Origin: Cynocephalus volans
Taxonomy: Eukaryota > Chordata > Mammalia > Dermoptera > Cynocephalidae
Direction: 5' to 3'
NCBI RefSeq assembly: GCF_027409185.1
Contig: NC_084461.1
Span: forward strand, 144,815,001-144,879,000
Length of the DNA: 64,000 nt
Made by a program: the position numbers and the translations under genes. Position 1 is the first letter of the stretch. The number at the start of each line of letters is the position of its first letter. The notes below the pieces were generated by a model, which was not told the origin of the DNA, ran no database searches, and was given only the letters and a program-made list of their open reading frames with translations. Positions 35,161 to 45,395 of this stretch are shown here, one piece after another.

Positions 35161-36870
35161 GTGAATTTTATAGTATGTTAATTAAAATCTTGCTAGAGAC
35201 ATTTTAAAAATTTAAAAATCAACTTGATAACTAAGTGAAGTTGCATATGTAATTATTTATGAAAGGCACATGCATGTGAGGAAGATACATTTATCCATTG
35301 ACGGATAAATGTATAAACAAAATGTGATATATACATATAATGGAATATTACTCAGCCCTTAAAAGGAAAGAAATTCTGACACATACTGCAACATGGATGA
35401 CCTCTGAGGATGCTATGCTAAGTGAAATAAACCAGTTGCAAAAAGACAAATACTGTATGATTTCACTTACATGAAGTACCTAAAGCAGTCAAACTCGTAG
35501 AAGCAGAAAGTAAAATGGTGGTTTCCAGGGGCTAGGGAAAAGGGAATAGAGAGTTATTGTTTAATGGACACAGAGTTTCACTTTGGAGAGATTAAAACGG
35601 TCTGAGATAGATGGTAGTGATGGTTGCACAATAATGTGAATGTACTTAATGCCACTGAACTGTATACTCAAAAATTATTAAATGGTAAATCTTACATATT
35701 TTTTACCACAATGAAAATTGGGCGGGCTGGCCTGTGGCTCACTCGGGAGAGTGTGGTGCTGATAACACCAAGGCCACGGGTTCGGATCCCATATAGGGAT
35801 GGCCGGTTAGCTCACTTGGGAGAGTGTGGTGCTGATAACACCAAGGCCACAGGTTCGGATCCCATATAGGGATGGCCAGTTAGCTCACTCGGGAGAGCGT
35901 GGTGCTGATAACACCAAGTCAAGGGTTAAGATCCCCTTACCAGTCATCTTTAAAAAAATAATAAAGAAAGAAAATTTGGCAAAGAATTTGAACCCTTTTC
36001 CAAAGAAAATATAAAAGTGACCAATAGGCACATGAAAAGATGATCAACATCATTAGTCGTTAGGTAAATGCACACCAACACTACAATGAGCTACCACTTC
36101 ATACCTACTAGTGTGGCTATCATCAAAATGACAGATAATAGGTGTTGCCAAGGATGTCGAGAAATTGGAACCCTCATACATTACTGATGGGAATGTACAA
36201 TGGTCCAGCTGCTTTAGAAAATGGTTTGGCAGCTAGCTATTCAAAATGTTAACTATAAAACTACCATATGCCCCATCAATGCCACTGCTAGATACACATC
36301 CAAGTGAAATGAAAACATAGATTCACGCAAAAACTTGTACATGAATATAATATTATTCATAATATCCAAAAAGTAGAAAGAACTCAAATGTCTATTAACT
36401 GATGAATGGATGTACAAAATATGGTATATTCATACAATGGCTTATTATTAAAAAGGAATAAAGTACTGGTACATGCTACAACATGTCTGAACCTTGAAAA
36501 CGTTATGCTAACTGAAAGAGGCCAGTCACAAAGGATCATGCATTGTATGATTCCATTCATATTAATTGCCCATAACAGGCAAATATAGGGAGATAGAAAG
36601 TGGATTGTTGGTAGCGTAGAGCTAGGGGACTGGGAGAAGGGAACAGAGAATGATTCCTGAAAGATGTGGGGTTTCTTCTGGTGTGAAATGTTCTAAACTT
36701 AGGTTGTGGTAATGGGTGCACAACTCTATGAATATGCTAAAATCCATTGAATTGTACACTTAACTGGGTGAATTTCAAGATGTTTTAAAAACTTAAAAAT
36801 CAATATGATAATTAAGAGGAATGATATATAATATATAATTAATTATGGAAGGCACATGCATGTGAGAAAG
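35161..36870 (+). mobile_element. L1 3'-end fragments in series
   Basis: At least two further L1 3' ends follow: 35300-35720 ('aatggaatattactcagcc', 'atgctaagtgaaataaacc', 'ggtggtttccaggggc') and 35967-36830 ('catgaaaagatgatcaacatcatta', 'aatgtacaatggtccag', 'gaattgtacacttaactgggtga'). A trimeric SINE sits between them. About 85 bp of near-repeat sequence (around 35195-35285 and 36785-36870) follows each. Confidence 0.8.
35724..35966 (+). mobile_element. CYN-like SINE, trimer
   Basis: Three successive tRNA-like units. Each has TAGCTCAC or TGGCTCAC TYGGGAGAG, then GTGGTGCTGATAACACCAAG. The first two share GGTTCGGATCCCATATAGGG; the third ends GTCAAGGGTTAAGATCCCCTTACCAGTCATC and an A-rich tail. 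Short near-repeats GAAAATTGG and GAAAATTTGG flank it. The small + frames here read through the SINE. Confidence 0.9.
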
Positions 36871-36926
36871 AGGCATACATTCAGAAACAAACACAATTAT
36901 CTACAGATTGATTAAATTCCTTTTAG

Positions 36927-36960
<34 letters not shown>

Positions 36961-37071
36961 TCTTTTTCGTGACCAGTACTCAGCCAGTGAGTGCACCGGC
37001 CATTCCTATATAGGATCTGAACCCGCGGCGGGAGCGTCACCGTGCTCCCGAGTGCGCCACGGGCGCGGCCC
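36927..37071 (-). mobile_element. CYN-like SINE, GC-rich variant
   Basis: Read on -, it starts GGGCCGCGCCCGTGGCGCAC and ends with a poly(A) of about 30 bases (36929-36959 as T). A 9-bp duplication TCCTTTTAG flanks it (36918-36926, 37072-37080). The second unit is shortened to GTGCACTCACTGGCTGAGTAC. Confidence 0.85.
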
Positions 37072-37080
37072 TCCTTTTAG

Positions 37081-38179
37081 TTTTGATCTCAAATTGGTGG
37101 TAGGAAAAGGGAAGCAGATGTACCTCATGTATGGATATTTTTCTATAGAATATTAATATAATTACCTCTCCTTGAGAAAAAGGGGATTAAAGTCACACTG
37201 GCTATAAAAACATCTTCTTTTTAAAATGTACAATGAACCAGAGATAAGTCTGTATTAAATATCTTTTGTTTAAAATATACAATGAATCATGCGTGTGTAA
37301 ATGTAATACAAATACCTGCTTAGAAAATGTTTTGAGTCCTAATATTACTACATCACACAGCATAGTATAAAAATTTTATTTTTGTTTTGGGGTAGAGAAA
37401 TTTTGTGTATGATCACATAGAGTACTACTGATTTAAACATCATATTCTTTGCTCATTTTTAACTATCATCCCCAGGCTGTGTTATACACTAGATTCCCAG
37501 AATATTAGAGAGGTAGTTGCCAGTGCTGGAGAGTGGGAGAAATGGGGAGGTGTTGATCAAAGGATACAAACTTTCAGTTATAAGGTGAATAATGCAGAAT
37601 TTTTTAGCCTTGTGGGAGAGACATGAATCAAAGAAGGCTGCTCTAATGAATGGCGGGGCGGTGAAGGGCAGAAGAACTGAGACTCTCTGTTCCACAGTGG
37701 ACATTTGTTTTGATACTCACAAGTTTTCCTTATGAATTCCCCTGTTAAAAAAGAAGGAAATTTGGAACTATAGCAATAACTAATTTATGGCCCCAAAAGC
37801 GTTCTTAACACCATATTCTTTGCCAGCAATTTTATAATAGGTTCTTTCCCCTTGTAACATGCTTATTGTTAAGGGGTTTGTGTGCTAGGAAGTATTTAAA
37901 TAAGCTAGCCTTTAATTTCTCAAGACAGTCCAGAAGTTATTATGAAATGACCAACTAAAAATTAACAATAATAAAGTTTGAGACAGTGAGTTCAGTTGAA
38001 AAGAGCAAAGTACAACCAAGCAATGAAATTCGGAGCTTAGATCTCATGTGTGCATAAAACAGCATTCCCTTGAACTTAAAATTGCTTCATAAACACATAC
38101 CAATATAAAGCATTTCTAGAGAAGTAATTTCAGAAAGGAATGTGAGATGTTCAACGGGGAAAATTAGAAGAAAGAAAGG
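37081..38179. other. Intergenic, nothing recognised
   Basis: 37465-37690 carries 'cagaatattagagaggtagttgccagtgctgg', reminiscent of an L1 3' UTR, but not convincingly. No gene. Confidence 0.35.
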
Positions 38180-38720
38180 TCCTGAGCTTTAGTCCTAACT
38201 CATTATCCACACTTGAGAAAATCATTTAACCTCTCTGGCCTTACTGTCCTCACACAAAAAATATGGATCATAATCTGTGATGGACTGAACTGTGTCCCCT
38301 TAGAATTCATATATTGAAGCCCTAACCTCCAATTTGACTCCATCTGGAAATAGGGCCTTTAGAGATATAATTAAGTATAAATTGGTTCATAAAGGTGGCC
38401 TTAATCCAATATGATTGGTGTCCTTATAAGAAGAGGAAGAGACATGCACAGACCATGGGAGGACACAGTAAGCAGGTAGCGATCTGCAAGCCAGGAGAGG
38501 CCATAGGGAAAACCAAATCTACTGACACCTCGTTCTGGGACTTCCAGCCTCCGTAACTGTGAGAAAATAAATTTCTGTGGTTTAAGCCATCCAGTCTGTG
38601 GTATTTTGTTACGGCAGCCCTGACAAACTAATATACAATCTCTACCCTGAAAATCTGTCAAGGACTCTGGAGAGTTAGATGAGAAAATACATGTGAAAGT
38701 CCTTTGTAAACTATGAAGTT
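38180..38720 (+). repeat. MIR split by an MLT1 LTR
   Basis: The left part is 'cattatccacacttgagaaaatcatttaacctctctgg'; the right part (38638-38720) is 'gatgagaaaatacatgtgaaagtcctttgtaaa'. Together they make one MIR. Confidence 0.65.
38276..38637 (+). mobile_element. MLT1-type solo LTR in a MIR
   Basis: 'tgtgatggactgaactgtgtcccctt', 'ttgactccatctggaaatagggcc', 'aatatgattggtgtccttataagaagagg', 'aataaatttctgtggtttaagccatccagtctgtgg', 'gcagccctgacaaactaatata'. AATCT occurs at both edges, fitting a 5-bp target duplication. Confidence 0.85.
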
Positions 38721-40059
38721 TACTAAAAATAAAAAATGTTATCTCTTGGTGGGAATTATCATTCACTTTTATATATGAGGGACAATCCACTTAAGGGAAT
38801 ACTTAACAGAAGAAAGACGGAAGAAAAAACTAAAATATTGGCTTATGTTTGATAGTTGATTTGTATTAAGTCCTCCCAGTTTATGGAGTCTTATCCCAGC
38901 ACATTAGGAAATGAATTCCTGCTGTTAAGATCAAAGCAACCGGAAGACCAACATTGTTGCAAGTAACGAAGGACAAAGATCCTGACAAAACCACTTGGGT
39001 TATAATTTGTTTCTCTCTCAGAAGGTTACTTATGTCTACAGATAAAAATAATACCTAACATTTACTGAGTCTTCACGTGTGTTTTCCATATATTAGCTCA
39101 ATTAATCCTACTGTTATCTCCCAATCAAAATATCAAGATACTGAGGCTGAGAGCTAGAAACTGGAGAAACTGTGATCCAGACTGTGGTTTGTCCTTTATT
39201 GTCTCAACTAAATCACTGCTTCTGGTTATTAAACATTCTTTTACAGGGCCAGAATTGACAGAAAATTTCATATACAGAAATCTGTATCAATGTTATTTGG
39301 CAGTATTATTTATCACACTCAAGTACTTTCATGCCCACAGACAATGTGTTTATGATTACATGACGTAAATATATGTGAATTTCCATTAAAAATAGAAACA
39401 CCTATAATGTGCCTAAAGTTTTTATTCTATTTGCACTAAATCTATGCATGGGTGACTTTCAAGAAAAACTGGATATTTAACGAAGGCTTGAACAAATTGA
39501 TGTGCTGTTCTATCGTATTTTAACTACCTATGGGTATATAAAATCCATGTTTTTATTTATTACTCTTATTTTAACCCTGATGAAAAGCTCCTAAACTTGA
39601 CACGTGAGAATATCTTATATCAAGAAGAGACTCTGAATAATTTGAAACTGGAAATTATGCATATAAAACAGCTGCAGGAAACATAAACATTCATAAAACA
39701 TTTGGTGATATTTCTTAACATCTCTCCAGAGAATTTTAAGCATTCTAAATACGTAGAATTTCTGCTCCTTTGTATCGTTTGCTTTCATTGTAGTCTGAGT
39801 ATTTGTCTAGAAGCTTTCATAACAATACAGCTGACTGAGTGTAAATTGACTAGTGTCAATTAAATTGACTAGTGTCATATGAGGCCTTAGATTGTTCCAG
39901 TCATCAGATATTTCTTTTTCTCTGCTGGCTCTTTCTTGACATTATTTAAATAGACACAGTTCTAGTTCATCTTTGAAAAGCAAAATATCTCTCTTATTCT
40001 ATCCTCTGGCCATTGCCTCTACCCTTACTGTTTGGCTACTGCTAAGCTAAGGCTGATGT
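38721..40059. other. Intergenic; one MIR on -
   Basis: 39045-39240 is a MIR complement ('acctaacatttactgag', 'atattagctcaattaatcctactg', 'actgaggctgagagctag'). An 18-bp near-perfect repeat built on TTGACTAGTGTCA lies at 39846-39875. The remainder is unassigned. Confidence 0.5.
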
Positions 40060-40515
40060 CGCAAATCCTGCACACAGCTCCAATTGTCTAGCTCTTAATC
40101 CTGTTTGTGACACCAATTGTAAAGCTAGGCGACCACACTAGTTGTTGCAGCTCTTTTACCTGCCGGTAATCCTGCACCGACTGGGCCGATGGTTGAGCTA
40201 GGGCTGGGTCTGGAGCTCCCAGACTCCTCAAGCCCATTCACACCCTGGATCACAAACCCTTCACACGCCAGGATGGGTCACCAGACCCCTTCACGCAGGT
40301 CTATAAACTAGGTAACCAGCCACAGGGTCCTTGGAAGCTGCGGGTCTGGAAAAACATGGCCGTGCAGGGTGGGCGCCTGAGGCAGTAAAACACCTACCAA
40401 AGCGGTGCTTCCATGCAGGCTCACTTACTCCACCCACACGCACAATGTTTACCAAATGCTCTGAGCCCGCTCTGAGGCAACGGGAGCCTAACCAAATTGT
40501 TCCATTTTCCCAACA
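40060..40515 (-). mobile_element. Possible ERVL-like LTR with primer-binding site
   Basis: Read on -, GC-richer sequence (40515 to about 40124) is followed by CAATTGGTGTCACAAACAGG, resembling the LTR end plus TGGTGTCA-type primer-binding site of ERVL elements. A second CAATTGG lies about 30 bp further on. No internal genes are visible. The 154-codon + frame at 40331-40795 is a shadow. Family not identified. Confidence 0.4.
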
Positions 40516-40529
40516 CTTACAGTCATGTT

Positions 40530-41780
40530 CCTTGAAAGACGATTGGTTTATAAATTCAACGGTTTCATTTTCTGTTTCTTGTTCTTACTTTATATCATCC
40601 TCTCTGCAGTATCAGATACTGGTGCTCACTCTCTCCTTGAAACACTTTCTCCTGATTCCTGTAACATACTCCTGTTTGATTTCCCTCTTCTCTCTCTTTC
40701 CTCTCCTTCCAGGTTCCCTCCAGAGATCCCTCTTCCCTAGATTCTCTCTTCAGATTTATCACGTTCAACTCTCCCTAAGGAATCTTTTTTCATGACTCAA
40801 ATCACTCTCTATATTCTGATGAGTCCCAAAGCTACCTGCAGCAGCAAATATTTCTCTAGCTGCCTTTAGACATCTCCACCTCAAAGTCCTTCAGGCATCT
40901 CAAGTTCAATGTTTGTTGTCAGCAAACCTGATATTTTTCCTGTATTTTCTGATGAGTACATAGACAGAACCTCCAGTTAACCTTTTGCTTAAACCAGAAA
41001 CGTGGACATTACTCCTTATTCCTCCTTCTTCCTGATCCCCTAAATTTAACCAATGACTACAATCCACCTGTTCTACCTCCTAAGGTCCCTTGAATCCATC
41101 TCTTTCTCACCATTTCCACTCTTACTCTCTCAATTCTACCTTCTCACTTTTTTCCTTGGTGAAGACAGTGGCCTCTTAACTATTCTTTTTGACCCTGATC
41201 TTGACCCCCTCTCTACAATCTTCACCCTGATGCCAAGGGTTTTTTTCTAAATCACACCCCAGTTGTGGCATTTTCTTTAAATTCCCTGGTTAGTTCCCCA
41301 AAGTCTGCAGAAGAAAGTCCAAAATTCCAAGAATGGTATACAAGGTATATGTGTCCCTTGAGGATGAGTTAACTGCATCTCCCCCAGTTTCATAGCTAGA
41401 CCAGCCCCCTCAACACCCTCTGTACTTTAGTCAGAGTAATCCGTATTTCATTTGCAGAAATAAGTTTATTCAAGCTGCCCGGTTAGCTTAGTTGGTTAAA
41501 GCATGGTGCTGATAACACCAAGGTCCAGGGTTTGATCCCGAGAGAGAGAGAGAGATAAAGAAAGAAACAAGTTTAGTCTCTGTCCTCTGTGCCTCTGTTG
41601 GTTTCATCTGACATACACTTTGCACCAGCCTTTTAACTTGGCTAAATCTTTCAAAACTCAGATCAGAAGTCAGAGCATCTCAGAAGTCTTCTTCAAGACC
41701 CTCTGGCCCCCTACTTTAAGTCTTCTTGTGTGTTCCTCTGGCATCCTATGCACAGCTCTACCACAGCACTTATTCCGTGG
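40530..41780 (+). repeat. L2, long but broken
   Basis: Several L2 3' landmarks occur in order: 'tccttgaaacactttctcctgattcctgtaac' (40640), 'ctcaaagtccttcaggcatctcaagttcaa' (40880), 'aaaattccctggttag' (41280), 'ttcaagaccctctggcccc' and 'acagctctaccacagcactta' (41690-41770). A SINE interrupts it at 41474. Confidence 0.65.
41474..41568 (+). mobile_element. tRNA-derived SINE monomer (CYN-like)
   Basis: CCCGGTTAGCTTAGTTGGTTAAAGC (A box) and CCAGGGTTTGATCCC (B box) keep tRNA-Ile-like spacing, with CTGATAA in the anticodon loop position. The tail has become (GA)n plus AAAGAAAGAAA. Confidence 0.85.
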
Positions 41781-44215
41781 CTGGTCATTTGTTTCCTTGA
41801 AAGGTTTTTTGTTTGTTTTGTTGTGAACATAAACTATAACATGGAATACATTACCCTAACTTAGATATTTTTCACCCACATTCACCCGCCAACTCCTGGA
41901 ATGCCAAGGGAGGGCTCACTGCCTTCTACTGGAAGTATAGGCTGGCAGCTGGAGAGAGGCTTTGACCCACAACCAACACTAGAAGCAGTGAAAAACAACC
42001 ATCTTGGGACTTGCTGATTGTTTGTTAGAAGTTTGAGGTTGGGTAGGGAAAAGAGCAAAGGGCTGGCAAAATCAGGTAGAGGAAAGAAGAGTTTGAAGTC
42101 TAAATAGATAAGGAAGTGGTGACCCGAAGCAAGGAAGGCCTTCACTGGTTTATTGCTAACCTAAGGAACAGAAGTTCTGATTTATGAAGTCTCTTATTCT
42201 AATATGATGCAAAGGGACAAGAAAGCTAGATTGGAAAGTATACTTCATTTTCCAAATCTGAATTCTGTCAAAACGTTTTGTGTATATTGTGTGCATGTGT
42301 GTTCAGGGGGGAGGAAGGTTAGCAACCTAGGCAGAAGCCTGAATGGGAAATGGAATTATTCTCCCCTCACCTTTCCATTCTCTCCTTCCAGAGCAGTGGA
42401 CGACAGACACATCATCAGTGCTGACTTCTGATTGGAGTACAATGACCCAGCTGATCCTTCCAGGCCCTTACCTTCACAGAGAAAAATAGCCAACATTCCT
42501 TATGGCTCAAAAGCTGTAGCATTTTAAAACTGGGACTACAAAATACAATGGTCTGGCACCTAGAATGCCCTCAATAAATAACTGTTGATTGGACAAACAG
42601 AAAGTAAATGGGGGGGGGGGGGCGGAGAAGAAAGTAAATAGGCAATAAGGGCAAAATGGCAAAATGTTGGTGATTATTGAAGCTGGGTAGTGAGTTTAAA
42701 ATGTTCCACAATAAAAACTTTTTCTAAAAAATTCAGTAAAATCCAAATTCAAGTTATTTGTAATTTTAATAAAATGTGGTTACTAAACAAGAAGTATGCA
42801 AGATCGCCCTCATTTTTGAGGATGATAATAATGACATCAGAGATGTTAGAGGACTAAATAAGATCATGTGTGTTTATAAGTTCAGCATAATGGCCTGGCA
42901 CATTGGAAATATATAACAAATGCAAACCCTATGTTATTGGCTGATCTTGGCTTTGAGCTCTGCACTCAACAGAGTCTATAGCCGTAGAAAGCAGAGAATC
43001 TCTCCCTAATATCTGCCAGTAGCTTTTTATGGCAGTGGTTACTTGACAAGTCAAAAGTTTAGCTTTTCATGGAATATAGTAAAACTTCAGTTAATTGGAA
43101 AGGGTTAATTTATCTGAATATCTAAGCAGTTGCTGGAATCTCTGAGTGGAAGGATATACCTGAAGTTACTAGTCTATGTATTTTTCTCTTCCTGTTTCCC
43201 CACAGCCATACACAATTTAACTGGTATCCCAGGGACTAATAAAGAATCTAAGAAGCTACTGCCAAGCATGTTTTCTTCAAATGAAGAAGACAGCAGATGC
43301 ACTGGAAAACAGCTGGAGAGGTGGAGGGGAACATAATAAGCATTTACAGGAAGAAATAGGAAGTACAGGGGAAGGGACTCAACTGGGCTCTTTTTGACCC
43401 TCACTTCCTAGGCCTTCATCATAGTTAGACAAGCCTACATTCAAAAGTTAAGGATATTTGTCAGAAAACCTGAACAGAGGGTGAGGTGCTTGGACATCAT
43501 GTGTTTGAGAGGAAAGGCAAAGATGCAAACAGAACCAAATAGGAATTTCCCTATGAATCAGGGCAGCATTTAACACGTCACCACTGTTATACCTGCTTGT
43601 AATTTTTGTTGCTCAAAGGCACTTCTACAATCTACCATGTAGAAAATATGATTAAATCTTTCTATTACCACCTGGACGCTTGCCCAGCCTCAAGACCATT
43701 ATTCTGAGCATTGGTTCTTGTTGCAATTAACTGTAGATTGAGAAGAAAGTATGAAGACAGTAATTGAATATATCATTGAGCCAAGAAAATACCCTAGAAG
43801 TAAGTCATTTGAAAAATTCCTGATAGGAACGCATGACTAAATCTAAATTTCTTTAAAAATAAAATCATGGTTAATGAAGGGGCTCATTTTCTCCCTTTCA
43901 CAAGAGTAAACAATTGAGTGTTACATTTGCACATTTTGCTAATTAGGTCTTTTACGTTATTTAAATGATGGTCTGTGTTCTAAATATTGTGGAATAAAAT
44001 GGTAGTGGGGCTGAGGGGAGGGAGAAAAGACAAAGAATGTCTATTTGACTCGATTTACATTTAATTAATGTTTCTTCAGTGTTAGTGAAACTTTTTTTAT
44101 GTAGGAATTTGAGATTTTAATAAAAAGTAAAAGCAAGATCCTAATGTTAGAGAAAACATTTTTATTATATATATTACCTAAAGCCTCAAGTAAAATTTTC
44201 AAGTATAAATAAGGC
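41781..44215. other. Intergenic; small MIR and L2 pieces
   Basis: 42555-42600 is an L2-like tail ('ctggcacctagaatgccctcaataaa'). A G14 run lies near 42610. 42800-42925 is a MIR-like piece ('gaggatgataataatgaca', 'aatggcctggcacatt'). Otherwise nothing is recognised. Confidence 0.45.
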
Positions 44216-44637
44216 ATATTGGATTGAATTATGTCCCTCCAAAACTCACTGAAGCTTTGTGTCCCCCAAGTTTTGGGTATTAGAAACTTAGTCCCCACTG
44301 TGACTGTTAAGAGGGTGGGAAATCCTATTATGGTAATTGAAAGGTGGAGCCTTGAAGAGGTGATTGGATTGTAGGATCCTGCAGGAGTGAATGGATTAAA
44401 AATGGTGGTCAGGAGCCTGGTTTAGAGGGCTTTAAAGGAACAGGAAAGTCTGTCTCTCTATCTACTCTCTCTGCTTCCACCATCTTGCATTGTGAGACCC
44501 CTGGGTCATTGTCACCACCACCAGAAGGACTTTGGACTTCCCAGCCTCAGAAACTGTAAACAATAAATTTTGGTTTTTTAATAAATTATCCAGTTCCATG
44601 TATTTTGTTATAGCAACACAAAAAAGGACTAACACAT
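44216..44637 (+). mobile_element. MaLR-like solo LTR
   Basis: 'attgaattatgtccctcc', 'cttagtccccactgtgactg', 'gagggtgggaaatcctattatgg', 'ggacttcccagcctcagaaactg', 'caataaattttgg' and 'aggactaacaca'. Same subfamily pattern as 5340-5771, including the middle 'gctttaaaggaacagg' (there 'gctttaaaggacagg'). Confidence 0.8.
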
Positions 44638-44762
44638 ATGGTGTAGAAATTAATACATGTAATTTAGATAATTTTATTAGGGTTAAATAAACAATTCTTA
44701 TACTCTGATTCTTCTTCTAGGCTGAGAATAGAAGACTAAGTCTGACAACAGAGAAAACACAA

Positions 44763-44819
44763 TCAAATGTATTTTTTTTTCTTACTGCCTGCCTGCCTGT
44801 TGGGCTCAAATGTATTTTT
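44763..44819 (-). repeat. Tiny insertion flanked by a 14-bp direct repeat
   Basis: TCAAATGTATTTTT occurs at 44763-44776 and 44806-44819, around only 29 bp (TTTTCTTACTGCCTGCC...). Read on -, this is about 25 nt followed by a short A tail, as if a very short RNA piece had been retroposed. A chance direct repeat cannot be excluded. Confidence 0.45.
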
Positions 44820-44982
44820 AAGTAAGACATTTAAAAAGAAATGTTACTAATTTAATCATAAAGGCTATCATTTATCAAGTTATTTACTGTGTTCTTGGAA
44901 TAATGTTTATCTCTCTGTATACTTTCCATTATTTGATCCTTTCAATAACCCTATGAGTAAGCTATTTTTACTTTCTATTTTT

Positions 44983-45194
44983 TTGTGTGTGATGAATTTT
45001 TTTTATTCATTATATATATTTGTGTGGAACAGAATTGAATATCAATACATGTGTACAATATATGGTGATCAAATTAGGATAATTAGTATAGTCAAGTTCA
45101 CAAAACTTAATAAATCTCTGTGACCCTTAACTAGTTTCTTGCCAACCCCCCGCCCCCTTTCCCACCTCTAATAACCACAGTTCTGTTCTCTCTT
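44983..45194 (-). mobile_element. L1 3' UTR part of a U6-L1 chimera
   Basis: Read on -, 'cagaactgtggttattagaggtggg' and 'actaattatcctaatttgatcac...atacacatgtattga' match the L1 3' UTR that is also present at 58640-58975 (there 'agaactgtggttactagatgctgg' and 'gctaattatcctgtgttg'). It joins directly to the 3' end of a U6 copy and ends in an A-rich tail at 44990-45005. Confidence 0.75.
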
Positions 45195-45301
45195 AAAAAT
45201 ATGGAATGCTTCACGAATTTGCATGTCATCTTTGCACAGGGGTCATGCTAATCTTCTCTGTATCATTCCAATTTTAGTATATGTGCAGCCGAAGTGAACG
45301 C
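45195..45301 (-). pseudogene. U6 snRNA pseudogene
   Basis: The complement is U6 from near its 5' end to the terminal ATATTTTT, about 107 nt. It includes the CACATATACTAAAATTGGAA block and the spliceosome core ATACAGAGAAGATTAGCATG, with about nine substitutions from U6 as I remember it (for example TTCACTTCGGCTGC in the 5' stem-loop). It is fused 3' to L1 and bounded by a target duplication. There is no upstream PSE, TATA or DSE expected of a U6 gene, so it is a retrocopy, not a functional gene. Confidence 0.92.
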
Positions 45302-45395
45302 TTTACTTCCTATTTTTGAGAAAAGAAAATACAAACTTGATGTGATTAAATAACTTGCTGAAAGTCAGATAGCTAGTTAATAGCCATTTCTGGTT

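Larger units (their letters stand above)
44870..45395 (-). repeat. MIR split by a U6-L1 insertion
   Basis: The left half (44870-44982) is 'tttatctctctgtatactttccattatttgatcctttcaataaccc'. The right half (45302-45395) is 'gagaaaagaaaatacaaacttgatgtgattaaataacttgctgaaagtcag'. Both are MIR complement. Confidence 0.65.

Noticed and set aside
40331-40795. 154-codon frame, the longest in the window
   Set aside because: It starts in LTR-like sequence on the opposite strand and runs into L2, so it is a repeat shadow.
45195-45301. Functional U6 gene
   Set aside because: No PSE or TATA upstream of its 5' end, several changes from U6, L1 fused at its 3' end, and flanking target duplication.
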